64,000 bases of DNA from positions 62,001 through 126,000 of the forward strand of contig JBDSSF010000001.1 in NCBI GenBank assembly GCA_039928925.1. Reading direction: 5' to 3'. The first letter of the stretch is position 1. The number at the start of each line of letters is the position of its first letter. The notes beneath the pieces are model-generated. The model was given only the letters and a program-made list of their open reading frames with translations, had not been told where the DNA came from and did not search any database. This stretch comes from Candidatus Saccharimonadales bacterium (GTDB lineage Bacteria > Patescibacteriota > Saccharimonadia > Saccharimonadales > Saccharimonadaceae). Below are positions 1-8,099 of this stretch, piece by piece. Both the position numbers and the translations under genes were made by a program.

Positions 1-113
1 ATTACTACACGCCCGATAGCTAGTAGTAGAAAAATGGTCAGGATAATAATTCCAATGCTAATAAGTAGCGTATTTGACACGCGTACCCACTGAATGAGCG
101 AATCGATCATCAT
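1..113 (-). CDS. membrane protein, N-terminal fragment (runs off window)
   Basis: The first 37 codons of a minus-strand gene. The start ATG overlaps the TGA of the upstream M23 peptidase gene (CCATGATG context), so the two are translationally coupled. The visible part is a short amphipathic stretch followed by a strongly hydrophobic segment rich in I and L (about residues 17-35), which I read as one transmembrane helix. It is the last visible member of the type IV secretion operon, so a role in the envelope-spanning apparatus is likely but unproven. The family cannot be recognised from this fragment. Confidence 0.6.
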   Translation of the reverse strand, partial: MMIDSLIQWVRVSNTLLISIGIIILTIFLLLAIGRVV

Positions 114-736
114 GGATCCAGCCTTGGATTACCACTTATAAAGTCTCGAGGATCTACCGGAATACCAAACACATCAATTTGAAAGTGGACATGTGGCCCA
201 GTCGCTCGCCCAGTCGCACCCTCAAGTCCGATCACATCATCCGGTTTTACTTGTTGCCCGACTTTTACGAGAGCCTCAGATAGGTGCCAGTACTGTGACT
301 GAATAGCATTGCCGTGATCTATAAAAACATATCGTCCATACTGGTTATCAACATTCATAACGACGCTTACGGTACCCGGCATGAAAGTTGTGACAGGTTG
401 GCCAATCTTGCCGTAACTATCGGCTATATCAATACCCGTATGATGATCTTGGTATGGTGGATCAGATGCTCCAAATTCGAGCGTAACTACACCAGCAACT
501 GGCCAGGTTGTTGTTACGTCGAGGGTCGTCACAAGATCACCTTTCGGATCATATATCTCTACCTTGTGGTTCGATGGGTTAACACCTACAAGGCTACTCG
601 CTGCGGCTGATACACCAACATTTGCAAGTTCAACTACTGCAATAACCGGAAGAGTAATGAGAAGTAATATGACGCCTAGTACCAGCATAATTTCATTTCG
701 AAACGTAGTGATAATCTTAGCAGTCATGAGATTCAT
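110..736 (-). CDS. M23-family (LytM) peptidoglycan endopeptidase
   Basis: A 208-residue zinc metallopeptidase of the LytM/peptidase M23 family, which cuts peptide cross-links in peptidoglycan. Residues 15-40 form one transmembrane helix, so the catalytic domain lies outside the cell. The zinc site is visible: H99 and D103 in HHTGID, H151 in WHLS, and H182/H184 in the HVHF motif. The start ATG overlaps the TGA of the VirB4 gene (ATGA), which fixes the start. Wall-cutting hydrolases are normal members of type IV secretion operons in single-membrane cells, where they open the wall for the channel. Family assignment is firm; the secretion role is inferred from position. Confidence 0.9.
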   Translation of the reverse strand: MNLMTAKIITTFRNEIMLVLGVILLLITLPVIAVVELANVGVSAAASSLVGVNPSNHKVEIYDPKGDLVTTLDVTTTWPVAGVVTLEFGASDPPYQDHHTGIDIADSYGKIGQPVTTFMPGTVSVVMNVDNQYGRYVFIDHGNAIQSQYWHLSEALVKVGQQVKPDDVIGLEGATGRATGPHVHFQIDVFGIPVDPRDFISGNPRLDP

Positions 737-2484
737 GATGTGTATACCTCATTTGGATTTGTCGTAATAAGTGGATGCTCCTTTTCGGATGCAACTATCT
801 GTACTGCTACATGGTTTTGATCAGCAATAATAATTCCATCACCCCTATCACAGGTAAGAAGAAAGGACTGCTCATATTCACTCAGGTTAAATTCCGACAC
901 GACGTTTTTTATTGTTGTCGTATCTTGTCTCATAAGAATACGAAGTGAACTCTGAGATGCGATTGCTCGGCCATATTCACTTTTTAGAAAGTCATTTGCT
1001 TGTTGCGATATTATAGCTACACCAAGATAATATTTACGCGCCCTACGTACAAGCCCAGCTACAAAACGTGCACTCTCTTCATGCTCCAGTAGTAGCCAGC
1101 CTTCATCTATAACGAGTAATCGCTTTTTTGGGTAAACCTTCACTTGATTCTGGACGAAATTAGCAATGATCATCATCATGATCTGGCGCAAGCTTTCGGG
1201 TAGGTCTTTAATATCGAATATAACTAATCGGTTATCAAGTTTTATATTGGTCTGAGCATTAAAGACACCAGCTAGCGATCCGCTAATATATTTCTCGAGT
1301 CGTTCACATAACTCAAGTTGACCCATACCATGAAGCTGGGCGTATATATCTTGCAGGAGTGGCGTACCTATACTCTCATCTTTATAGACGCATAAGATAG
1401 CTCTATCAATCGCCGCTTTCTCGCGTGGGTTCAGACCCTCAGCCATAAGTGAAAGTATCTCTATTAAATCTTGCACATGTTCTGCCAGGCTATCATTTGA
1501 ATAAGAGTTAGTCGCTAGATCAAATGGATTAATTTTCTCCTGACTTCTTGCAGATAGTTTAATGTATGTGCCTTCTACTGAATTTGCTAGTTGTTTATAT
1601 TCACGTTCAGGATCAATCACAATAACACTTGTCCCTTGCATCAGTTGACGAAGAATTTCAACTTTGGCTGCGTAGCTTTTTCCACTTCCTGACTGAGCAA
1701 ACATAATACTGTTGGCATTGTTAAGACTGAAACGGTCTAATATCACAAGCGAATTGTTGGATTTATTGATGCCGTATAAAATACCCGCTTCATGCACGAG
1801 TTCAGACGAAAGAAGTGGGAAGGTAAGGGCAGCTGATGAGCTATCGAGATTTCGTTTCTGCGACAAGATGTCTTCACCTCGAGGGAGTACCGACTGCAGT
1901 CCTTCTATTTGTTGAAACCTGGCTGATTTGATATAGAATAGTCGAGCCGATAATTCAGTTTCAAGTAGCTTTGTCGTATTATCCAGAGCTTCAAGTGTCA
2001 GTGCACTAATAGTGATATAGATAGACATCTGAAATAGTTTTTCTTGTCCACGTTGGATCTTATCTCTAAGATCGGTCGCTGATTCGAGCGGATCGGTAAT
2101 TTCAGATCCAACTATTCGACCACTCCGTATCATGGCTCTTCTCGTCGATTCAAGCTCTGTAATTTTACGTCGCAACTTTGGTAAGGCCTGTAGTGCATCG
2201 ACCTCGTGAACATGATACGAGATGTCGCAGTTATGAGAGAAGTTAATGAGGCTGTTGAGCCAACCAGATGAAGCTGTTAGAGGATACCCTGATATAAAAA
2301 GGGTACGCATATAAATATCATCAATCTCTATGTAGTTTGGCTGCTCTTCAAGCCCTGCATAAGAAATGACATCCATCGGATCTTGTTGACCATAGCTAAA
2401 ATCAAGTTTTTGCGTACTTGCACGCGGCTTTGTTTTGCGTGACAAAAGAGTACAAATCATTTTCGATTGCCTTATAAGTGTCAT
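733..2484 (-). CDS. VirB4/TraC-type secretion ATPase
   Basis: A 583-residue hexameric ATPase of the VirB4/TraC family that powers type IV secretion at the cytoplasmic face of the membrane. The Walker A motif (SGSGKS) lies near residue 265 and Walker B (LLVIDEGWLLL) near residue 458. The region before Walker A matches the usual VirB4 N-terminal part in length. The start ATG overlaps the stop of the preceding gene by 4 nt, and its own TGA overlaps the M23 start. The neighbouring 207-residue protein resembles an extra VirB4/TraC N-terminal domain carried as a separate gene. Confidence 0.92.
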   Translation of the reverse strand: MTLIRQSKMICTLLSRKTKPRASTQKLDFSYGQQDPMDVISYAGLEEQPNYIEIDDIYMRTLFISGYPLTASSGWLNSLINFSHNCDISYHVHEVDALQALPKLRRKITELESTRRAMIRSGRIVGSEITDPLESATDLRDKIQRGQEKLFQMSIYITISALTLEALDNTTKLLETELSARLFYIKSARFQQIEGLQSVLPRGEDILSQKRNLDSSSAALTFPLLSSELVHEAGILYGINKSNNSLVILDRFSLNNANSIMFAQSGSGKSYAAKVEILRQLMQGTSVIVIDPEREYKQLANSVEGTYIKLSARSQEKINPFDLATNSYSNDSLAEHVQDLIEILSLMAEGLNPREKAAIDRAILCVYKDESIGTPLLQDIYAQLHGMGQLELCERLEKYISGSLAGVFNAQTNIKLDNRLVIFDIKDLPESLRQIMMMIIANFVQNQVKVYPKKRLLVIDEGWLLLEHEESARFVAGLVRRARKYYLGVAIISQQANDFLKSEYGRAIASQSSLRILMRQDTTTIKNVVSEFNLSEYEQSFLLTCDRGDGIIIADQNHVAVQIVASEKEHPLITTNPNEVYTS

Positions 2485-3104
2485 AAGATAGCCTCCGTAA
2501 ATAGTTTCATTGTTTGTTCGGTCAGTGACTGACGTTTAGCTTGAACAGGGCTATAGAACTCGTAGAACATATCAAGCACTTCTAAGCTACTCAGTTTCCT
2601 TGTTTGGACGCCTAGCCTGCCAAGGCCCTTACTGACAATGTCACTACTGAGTCGGAGTTGCTCGTGGATAATGGCGGTATTTTTACTGCTTGCAACAAGC
2701 GAGCCTGTGTAAGGAATAACGATATAAAAACGTCTAGTGAGAATCTTATTTTTTATAACCAGACTTTGTATAAATTCGCTATAGTGTCTCGCTTGCTCTC
2801 TATAGATTGATTCTTCCTCACTCTCCACTCGTGATCGGAATGCTTCTAGATATGTATCCATATCCATTTCTCTAACTCGTATAATCATCTGAAGAGGAGA
2901 CGAGAGAGCATTTAAAAAAGCTTGGTATGTGTCGATCATTGCATCTTGCTCATCTTCACTCTTTAGCTCAAAGTTAATCGATGACGATTCGAGTATCACA
3001 CGAAACCTATTGCCAGCGAGCATAAGCACTCCATCATCAACTCCCTCTATAGCTATCTGCTGCCGCGACGAAGCTTTTTTAATCGTTTTTTGAAACACTG
3101 ACAT
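2481..3104 (-). CDS. TraC/VirB4 N-terminal-domain-like protein
   Basis: About 207 residues with no ATPase motifs. Its mixed alpha/beta pattern (an early stretch binding-like 'GNRFRVILE', then a charged helical middle with EEESIYREQ) and its place directly before VirB4 suggest the separate TraC-type N-terminal domain seen in single-membrane type IV systems. I chose the ATG at 3104 because AAAGGA lies 7 nt upstream; a GTG at 3152 would extend the protein by 16 residues but has no good ribosome site. With this start it overlaps the end of the PrgI gene by 26 nt. Function is inferred from context; the family call is moderate. Confidence 0.7.
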   Translation of the reverse strand: MSVFQKTIKKASSRQQIAIEGVDDGVLMLAGNRFRVILESSSINFELKSEDEQDAMIDTYQAFLNALSSPLQMIIRVREMDMDTYLEAFRSRVESEEESIYREQARHYSEFIQSLVIKNKILTRRFYIVIPYTGSLVASSKNTAIIHEQLRLSSDIVSKGLGRLGVQTRKLSSLEVLDMFYEFYSPVQAKRQSLTEQTMKLFTEAIL

Positions 3105-3585
3105 AGAGTGATCCTTTCCTACTACGTTTATATACGATCTTTTTTGTGCCACCGTGTATCAACTGCTCAAACCCAATTCGCTCCGCAGTTGTAGAAATGT
3201 GCAGCGGTGGACTTGGGATATTTATTTCTTTTGGCTTATCCAAATTTTTTTCTTGGTTTCGTTTGATAAGAATTGGTCTCAGTGTCTTATCGTTTTTATT
3301 AAATACATAATAGCGAGGCCTCATGTTGTAGCGTGCAAGTAGTTGCGCCCAGTCGAGGATAAGTGTTCCACGTACGCGTATCGCTAGTACTCCAAAACTG
3401 ACGATTATGATCAACATGACAATAACTTTATACACGCCAATCGCAAATGTGGGTGGTAACGCTGCATATATAACACCCGATATAAAAATAGGTAAAGCGA
3501 TCAGTATTAACTGTGTCAAACTAAGATTCCCAGCGACCTTATCCTCGATGCTCGTGACCTGTGCTGGAACAATAGCAATTTTCAT
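3079..3585 (-). CDS. PrgI-family membrane protein
   Basis: A 168-residue protein of the PrgI family, a small inner-membrane component found in type IV secretion clusters of Gram-positive and Patescibacteria genomes (VirB3-like position). Two close transmembrane helices lie at about residues 25-65, after a short N-terminal strand with the typical 'VPAQV..IEDKV.GNLSL' pattern. The C-terminal half is basic and cytoplasmic. The start ATG overlaps the TAA of the VirB6-like gene. The C-terminal end overlaps the next gene. Confidence 0.82.
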   Translation of the reverse strand: MKIAIVPAQVTSIEDKVAGNLSLTQLILIALPIFISGVIYAALPPTFAIGVYKVIVMLIIIVSFGVLAIRVRGTLILDWAQLLARYNMRPRYYVFNKNDKTLRPILIKRNQEKNLDKPKEINIPSPPLHISTTAERIGFEQLIHGGTKKIVYKRSRKGSLYVSVSKND

Positions 3586-4862
3586 TTATTTACCACTTTC
3601 GTTATTGTTACGGTTTTTGGAACTTGAGCAGCTACTTTGCGACTATCTCTAAATCGACTTGTCGCCTGGTCTATGCCGTACATAAACTGACCACCTAGCC
3701 TTCGAGCCGACCGCGCACCAGCACTCGCCACTACAAGTGACGACATTGAGTGTTCAGTTTTGAGAAGCGCGAGTAAGGTCGCGACACCTACGAGTGTCGA
3801 CATAACTGGATCGAGCACTTTATGCGGATCATTTTGTATCATGCCGTTAAAGATTGAAGCTGCCAGTACCAAGATGACTACATGAATGAAGAGTACAAAC
3901 ACCGTTGTTAGATATGTACGCAGTGCATTAATCGCGAAATCCTTAAAACTAGGTACCAGCCAAAGGAGAAGTACGAGCGGTGCAAGTACGGCTCCAATGT
4001 ATAAGATGACAAGTCGAAGAATATAGTAGATGAGCAGAATAATAGACAATACAATAAACACGATAAATACAAGGAGCGCCGCCAGCTTCATATCCTTTGA
4101 CTGCTCGGCAACCAGTTTTAAGCTATCCCACACGCTCGAGATCGAAAACCCTGCTTTTAATGCATTAATCATACCGTTCGACAGGCTAACGATGCCGTCG
4201 ATGAGAAAGATCGAACTATTCATCAGCATGAAGATCAGAATTAGCTGTGGTATTAGATGCTTGAACTCTAGCTCATCTATCCCAAGTGAGCTCGCACTCA
4301 TAATATGAAATCCAAGTAGTATGACGACAAGTATAAATAAGACATCTGCAATGGCCAGAATCGCAAGCCATAAATTAAGCACACTACTGTTAGGGGACAT
4401 TAGCGGAGTCGCATTCGTGAAGTAGCCCAGTGCACCAATAAAGGGCTGAGCTGCTGACTCGATAATATTCCTGAGAAGCCCAGTAATAGCCTCAACAAGT
4501 ACATCCACCAAACTACCTGAACTTGCCGTTGGCTGAACTGGAGCTAGTGCGGGTACTTCGCTTGACGGAGTTGATCCACTTGATGTAAATGTATTTGTAA
4601 GAATACCAGTAAGTGTCACAGCAGCGAGTACAACAACTAGGCCGATGATCGCATTACGAATGATATGTTTTGCATGCTGAAGTTTTTCCGGTCTACCGCT
4701 ACTCGTTATCATCTGGATGCCGCCGTTAACGATAAAACCGACAGCTACTATTCCAGCAAGAACGAATAGGCTTACGACTATAGGATGGATAAACGTTTGC
4801 ATTGAGTTGGTTGTAGCTGCTATATCAGCCACAAGTGAGAAATGGGCTGATAGGTAGCTCAT
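3582..4862 (-). CDS. VirB2-like/VirB6-like fusion membrane protein
   Basis: A 426-residue polytopic membrane protein. Residues 20-95 repeat the layout of the neighbouring pilin gene: a helix ending in 'GGIQMITSSGRPE', a basic link, then a second helix. The same TSSG.PE link occurs in the 113-residue pilin upstream. The rest has at least five further hydrophobic segments and looks like VirB6/TrbL, the channel-forming inner-membrane subunit. So this seems to be a pilin-like domain fused to a VirB6-like domain. The start lies 6 nt past the pilin stop codon. The domain homology is read from sequence pattern only. Confidence 0.78.
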   Translation of the reverse strand: MSYLSAHFSLVADIAATTNSMQTFIHPIVVSLFVLAGIVAVGFIVNGGIQMITSSGRPEKLQHAKHIIRNAIIGLVVVLAAVTLTGILTNTFTSSGSTPSSEVPALAPVQPTASSGSLVDVLVEAITGLLRNIIESAAQPFIGALGYFTNATPLMSPNSSVLNLWLAILAIADVLFILVVILLGFHIMSASSLGIDELEFKHLIPQLILIFMLMNSSIFLIDGIVSLSNGMINALKAGFSISSVWDSLKLVAEQSKDMKLAALLVFIVFIVLSIILLIYYILRLVILYIGAVLAPLVLLLWLVPSFKDFAINALRTYLTTVFVLFIHVVILVLAASIFNGMIQNDPHKVLDPVMSTLVGVATLLALLKTEHSMSSLVVASAGARSARRLGGQFMYGIDQATSRFRDSRKVAAQVPKTVTITKVVNK

Positions 4863-4868
4863 AACCGA

Positions 4869-5210
4869 TTAACTCCCGAATGCCCCAGTGGCGAGTGATG
4901 TAACAATATTTGCGATGACGAAAGCTGCAATTGTAATGGCTAGTCCGATAGCCGCCCAGGTAATTGTCCGCTTTGCTCGGTCAAGGTGCTCCGGATTACC
5001 GGAGCTGGTAATGTAAGTGAACCCCCCTACAACAAAAAAGCCGGTCGCTGTGAGACCGGCTAATCCTGCAATAATCTGTATGATACTGCGTATGAAGTTT
5101 TGTACCTGCGACACATCCCCTGTCGCCGCAAAGACCGGAGTAAAAGATAGTACCTGGATGACAATCACCGCACTAAGCTGAATGATAAATTTTATATTTC
5201 GCTTCGTCAT
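4869..5210 (-). CDS. VirB2/TrbC-like pilin subunit
   Basis: A 113-residue protein with an N-terminal signal helix ending in 'PVFAATG', followed by two hydrophobic helices separated by a short polar link with TSSGNPE. This is the layout of VirB2/TrbC pilins, which form the surface pilus or inner channel of type IV secretion systems. It is the first gene of the operon: a promoter-like sequence (TTGACA, 16 nt, TACGAT) lies upstream, and an AGAGGAG ribosome site ends 10 nt before the ATG. Confidence 0.85.
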   Translation of the reverse strand: MTKRNIKFIIQLSAVIVIQVLSFTPVFAATGDVSQVQNFIRSIIQIIAGLAGLTATGFFVVGGFTYITSSGNPEHLDRAKRTITWAAIGLAITIAAFVIANIVTSLATGAFGS

Positions 5211-5220
5211 GGGGCAGGTA

Positions 5221-5278
5221 CTCCTCTTTGGCTACGATAATAGTCTCTAAATCGTAGCATATATATTTGACGTGTCAA
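5221..5278 (-). promoter_or_regulatory. promoter and inverted repeat of the type IV secretion operon
   Basis: On the minus strand, TTGACA (5278-5273) and TACGAT (5256-5251) are separated by 16 nt. A perfect 7-nt inverted repeat, CTACGAT/ATCGTAG (5232-5238 and 5251-5257), overlaps the -10 box and extends into the leader. It could be an operator or a leader hairpin. An AGAGGAG ribosome site follows at 5227-5221. Confidence 0.6.
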
Positions 5279-5358
5279 CTATATTATTTCAAAATAGGTT
5301 TAAGCATAACTAGTATGCATTATTTATGTTTGCTTTATGAGTTTATTGTGTATTTATA

Positions 5359-5387
5359 TTGACCTCCTGACATTTCAGGAGTATTTT
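5359..5387 (+). promoter_or_regulatory. promoter with palindrome filling the spacer
   Basis: TTGACC (5359-5364) and TATTTT (5382-5387) are 17 nt apart. The spacer holds a perfect inverted repeat, CTCCTGA-N4-TCAGGAG (5364-5381), a classic position for a repressor operator. It reads toward the gene at 5464. Confidence 0.6.
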
Positions 5388-5463
5388 ATATGTAAGCGTA
5401 CGGGATGTTCCCGGTGAGGATAGCTGTAGTTGGCTATCTATTGCGTTTGTCAGAGGAGTGTTT

Positions 5464-5871
5464 ATGCTTACCGATCTGAGTAGGTACAACCTTCCGCCGA
5501 TGCACACGGTCACGAGTGCTCAAGAACAAGAGGAGAACGATCGTCCGTCAGAAACCTGCATCGTCTCGGCGATGAACATCATCAGGCGTACCCTGAGCCG
5601 ACACCGGCGCAGGGGCCAGGGCCTCACCAGAGAGGCACTCTGGAAGCGGTTCGACACCGACAAAGTAGGGGGCACGTACGACGAGCGACTTCAGTCGTTC
5701 GAGATTGCACTTGCAAGGCTCAAGGCATCTTCAGAGGTCAACTTGATCTCTGTGCCGGAGTTCCTCGGGGGCAAGTGGGTGGGCGACACATCCATCTACC
5801 GAATCACACCTGGTTGCGGTTCGTCCAGCAAGCAGGTTCGAAGCAGCAAGGCCGTGCGACAGATCGCATGA
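5464..5871 (+). CDS. uncharacterised protein, possible winged helix (island A)
   Basis: A 135-residue soluble protein that I do not recognise. I chose the ATG at 5464 because AGAGGAG ends about 6 nt upstream; a GTG at 5458 overlaps that site. Residues ~40-70 are basic (RRTLSRHRRRG) and are followed by a helix-rich stretch (LTREALWKRF, then FEIALARLK) and a beta-hairpin-like end. This would fit a winged helix, but it is only a pattern guess. GC content and codon choice (CGG, CAC, ACC, CTG) are unlike the flanking operons. It has its own promoter with a palindrome and a very strong hairpin downstream, so it forms an independent unit. Confidence 0.65.
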   Translation: MLTDLSRYNLPPMHTVTSAQEQEENDRPSETCIVSAMNIIRRTLSRHRRRGQGLTREALWKRFDTDKVGGTYDERLQSFEIALARLKASSEVNLISVPEFLGGKWVGDTSIYRITPGCGSSSKQVRSSKAVRQIA

Positions 5872-5878
5872 CCATTCC

Positions 5879-5951
5879 CCAGGTGGGAACGTTCGGGATC
5901 CGATGAGGCGGCCATGAAAAGCCACTTCTCTCCCAGAACGTTCCCACCTGG
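5879..5951 (+). repeat. 16-bp perfect inverted repeat after the 5464 gene
   Basis: Arms 5879-5894 and 5936-5951 (CCAGGTGGGAACGTTC and its exact complement) are separated by 41 nt. It begins 7 nt after the TGA. The arms lack a T-tract, so this is more than a simple terminator; a normal terminator follows at 5961. It may stabilise the mRNA 3' end or mark a mobile cassette end. Confidence 0.75.
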
Positions 5952-5960
5952 TGGACACAC

Positions 5961-5984
5961 AACCCAAGTTTGGGTTATTTTTTT
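5961..5984 (+). terminator. intrinsic terminator
   Basis: AACCCA-AGTT-TGGGTT followed by ATTTTTTT. It ends transcription of the 5464 gene. Confidence 0.8.
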
Positions 5985-6051
5985 ACATTTTTACATTATT
6001 TCGATGAAACACGTATAAGGCGACGATATTATTTAAATCTAATGAAATGAA

Positions 6052-6080
6052 AATAGGACGCACGTAGTGTGCGTCCTATT
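6052..6080 (-). terminator. terminator of the 6101-6526 gene
   Basis: A 12-bp perfect stem, AATAGGACGCAC with a 5-nt loop, lies 20 nt after the stop of the minus-strand gene and is followed on that strand by a T-rich run. Confidence 0.8.
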
Positions 6081-6100
6081 CCCGAACTGATCCTGTCTAG

Positions 6101-6526
6101 CTATGCAGGAATACCCGCCGGCTGGTAGCCCATGACGGCGACCTTGCCCTTGAGTGCGAGCTGGATGCCCTGTGGATTGTCGTACTCGAGACCAAGCATG
6201 GTGAATGGATCCAGGATGTACCACCAGTCGAGAGTCTTCCCGAATGCGAACAACATGAACGCCATCGTTTGATCACCGAGAATTCTTCCTGCGGTGATGT
6301 AGTTGATCTCCTCACCGAGACGGGGAACTGACCTACCGTAGCTCTCACTGGGCCAGCCTTTGAGGAGTTCGATCATCTCAGCTGCATGCTCGTGAACCTT
6401 GTTGGTCTTGAGAGCAATCTTGACGAGGAAGAAGTTGAATACTTCGCTACCTTCGACGGGTTGTTGGTTCTCATCCGCCTCGCCGAGCGAGTCGTTGAGG
6501 AGTACGTTGATTCTCGCGATATCCAT
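6101..6526 (-). CDS. uncharacterised 141-residue protein (island A)
   Basis: A soluble protein of 141 residues, family unknown to me. The N-terminal third is acidic with a possible helix pair ('VNVLLNDSLGEADENQQPVEG' region, then 'FFLVKIALKTNKVHEHAAEMIELLKG'); the C-terminal half is hydrophobic and aromatic (FMLFAFGKTLDWWY) and could be a buried core. It has its own promoter (TTGCTA, 17 nt, TATATT), an inverted repeat over the -35 box, an AAAGGAT ribosome site and a 12-bp terminator. It is a stand-alone unit convergent with the 5464 gene, with GC-richer codons than the flanking pyk gene. Function unknown. Confidence 0.7.
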   Translation of the reverse strand: MDIARINVLLNDSLGEADENQQPVEGSEVFNFFLVKIALKTNKVHEHAAEMIELLKGWPSESYGRSVPRLGEEINYITAGRILGDQTMAFMLFAFGKTLDWWYILDPFTMLGLEYDNPQGIQLALKGKVAVMGYQPAGIPA

Positions 6527-6559
6527 CGCAGGTACATCCTTTCAGTCGGGAATACATAT

Positions 6560-6598
6560 AATATATCATAAAAACACGTAATTAGCAACTATACGTGT
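6560..6598 (-). promoter_or_regulatory. promoter and operator-like inverted repeat of the 6101-6526 gene
   Basis: On the minus strand, TTGCTA (6588-6583) and TATATT (6565-6560) are 17 nt apart. The perfect inverted repeat ACACGTA-N11-TACGTGT (6574-6580 and 6592-6598) brackets the -35 box, as expected for a dimeric repressor site. Confidence 0.65.
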
Positions 6599-6641
6599 CG
6601 ACAGCGGCTCACATTTTTCGATGGCCACCCCTGATGAAAAA

Positions 6642-6650
6642 TGGTATACT
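6642..6650 (+). promoter_or_regulatory. extended -10 promoter of pyk (leaderless)
   Basis: TGG-TATACT ends 7 nt before the pyk ATG at 6658, so transcription should begin at or next to the start codon. Confidence 0.7.
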
Positions 6651-6657
6651 GATCCAT

Positions 6658-8082
6658 ATGAGTATCATTTTTAAACGAACAAAAATACTAGCGACGCTTG
6701 GCCCTCCGACAAGTACACCAGAAATGATCGAGAAGCTTGCGAGCGCTGGCGTCAACGGATTTCGCCTGAACTTTAGTCATGGTGACTACCCAGAGCGCGA
6801 TGATCAAATCAGATGGATTCGCGAAGCAAGTGAGAAACTTGGGAAGCCAGTTGCTATCTTGCAGGATCTTCAAGGTCCAAAAATCCGACTCGGTAATTTA
6901 AACGAAAATATGTCAGTGAAGACTGGTGATGTATTAACACTTGATCACGCCGCTGAACACGATGGACTTATTATCCCAATTCAGTACAACCTTGCCGAAA
7001 AAGTAAAAGTAGGGGAGCCTGTCTATATCTTTGATGGTAAGATTCGAACGACTGTTCTTGAAATATCTTCTCAAACAGCAATTAAAGTTCGTGTTGAAAA
7101 CAATGGAACACTGATGAGCCGAAAGGGAATTAACCTTCCTGATACGGACTTTGGTGGTGACATTCTTACCGCAAAAGATCTCAAAGATGTTGAGTTTGGT
7201 GCGACCCGTGACTTTGATTATGTCGCTCTTAGTTTCATCCAAAGTCCTGAAGATATTATTAACCTTCGTCAAATTCTTGTAAGCCTCGGCTCAAACGCTC
7301 AGATCATTTCGAAAATTGAAACAAAAGCTGCAATTATGGACGGTGTTCTTGAAGAAATTGTAAAAGTAAGTGACGGTGTCATGGTTGCCCGCGGAGACCT
7401 TGCGGTTGAAGCAGGTGCAGAAGTTGTTCCAATCGTTCAGCGTAAAATCATCGCTCTTTGCCGTAAGCATGGAAAACTAAGTATCGTTGCGACGCAGATG
7501 ATGGCAAGTATGGTTGACGCACCAGAGCCAACTCGCGCCGAAGTAAGTGACGTCGCGACTGCTGTTATCCTTGGCGCGGACACTGTCATGCTCTCCGATG
7601 AAACGGCCAACGGATCGTATCCGCTTGAAACAGTTGCTGCTATGAAAAAGGTAATTATCCATACCCAAGAGAATGTTCCAGTTGCGCCGATTGCTGAAGT
7701 CACAACACGCGGAGCAGCAGATCTTGATGCGATCGCAGCTGCTGCAGTAAAACTTGCAGAGCAGCTTAAAGTAACGGCTATTATTGCGAAAACGAAGACA
7801 GGCGCCACTGCCTGTGCCATTGCTGCCTACCGTCCAAACCTTCCGATCATTAGCCTAACAAGTGACATAAAGACAGCCCAAAAACTAGCGCTCTGTTATG
7901 GAAACCGAACGTATGTTCGTCCTGACGGCGAAGGGGTTGCGTACAAATTAGGTATGGAACTAAAAGAAGAAGGATACTTCAAATCTATCGATGATAAACC
8001 TATCCGAATCGCTATTGTAAGCGGAAGTCAACCAGGCATGCCAGGAACCACTGACACAATTAGGATGCGTGTGCTAAAATAA
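6658..8082 (+). CDS. pyk: pyruvate kinase
   Basis: Converts phosphoenolpyruvate and ADP to pyruvate and ATP, the last step of glycolysis. The 474 residues contain the N-terminal 'TKILATLGP' strand, the active-site 'SKIETKAAI' and 'VMVARGDLAVE' segments and the 'ATQMMASM' loop, with the C-terminal regulatory-type domain also present. I chose the ATG at 6658 because the -10 box ends 7 nt before it; an upstream in-frame ATG at 6595 would add 21 residues that precede the conserved start and would lie upstream of the promoter. First gene of a pyk-pgk-tpiA unit; pgk begins 18 nt after its stop. Confidence 0.96.
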   Translation: MSIIFKRTKILATLGPPTSTPEMIEKLASAGVNGFRLNFSHGDYPERDDQIRWIREASEKLGKPVAILQDLQGPKIRLGNLNENMSVKTGDVLTLDHAAEHDGLIIPIQYNLAEKVKVGEPVYIFDGKIRTTVLEISSQTAIKVRVENNGTLMSRKGINLPDTDFGGDILTAKDLKDVEFGATRDFDYVALSFIQSPEDIINLRQILVSLGSNAQIISKIETKAAIMDGVLEEIVKVSDGVMVARGDLAVEAGAEVVPIVQRKIIALCRKHGKLSIVATQMMASMVDAPEPTRAEVSDVATAVILGADTVMLSDETANGSYPLETVAAMKKVIIHTQENVPVAPIAEVTTRGAADLDAIAAAAVKLAEQLKVTAIIAKTKTGATACAIAAYRPNLPIISLTSDIKTAQKLALCYGNRTYVRPDGEGVAYKLGMELKEEGYFKSIDDKPIRIAIVSGSQPGMPGTTDTIRMRVLK

Positions 8083-8099
8083 CAACAAAAGGGGTGGGG

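Noticed and set aside
6595-6657. Upstream start of pyk adding 21 residues
   Set aside because: It would place the start before the promoter box at 6642-6650, and the added residues precede the conserved family start.
7437-7820. 127-codon minus-strand ORF inside pyk
   Set aside because: It is a shadow of the pyk frame, with no ribosome site and low-complexity translation. The same applies to the other long antisense ORFs inside metG, alaS, the FtsA-like gene and the fibre genes.
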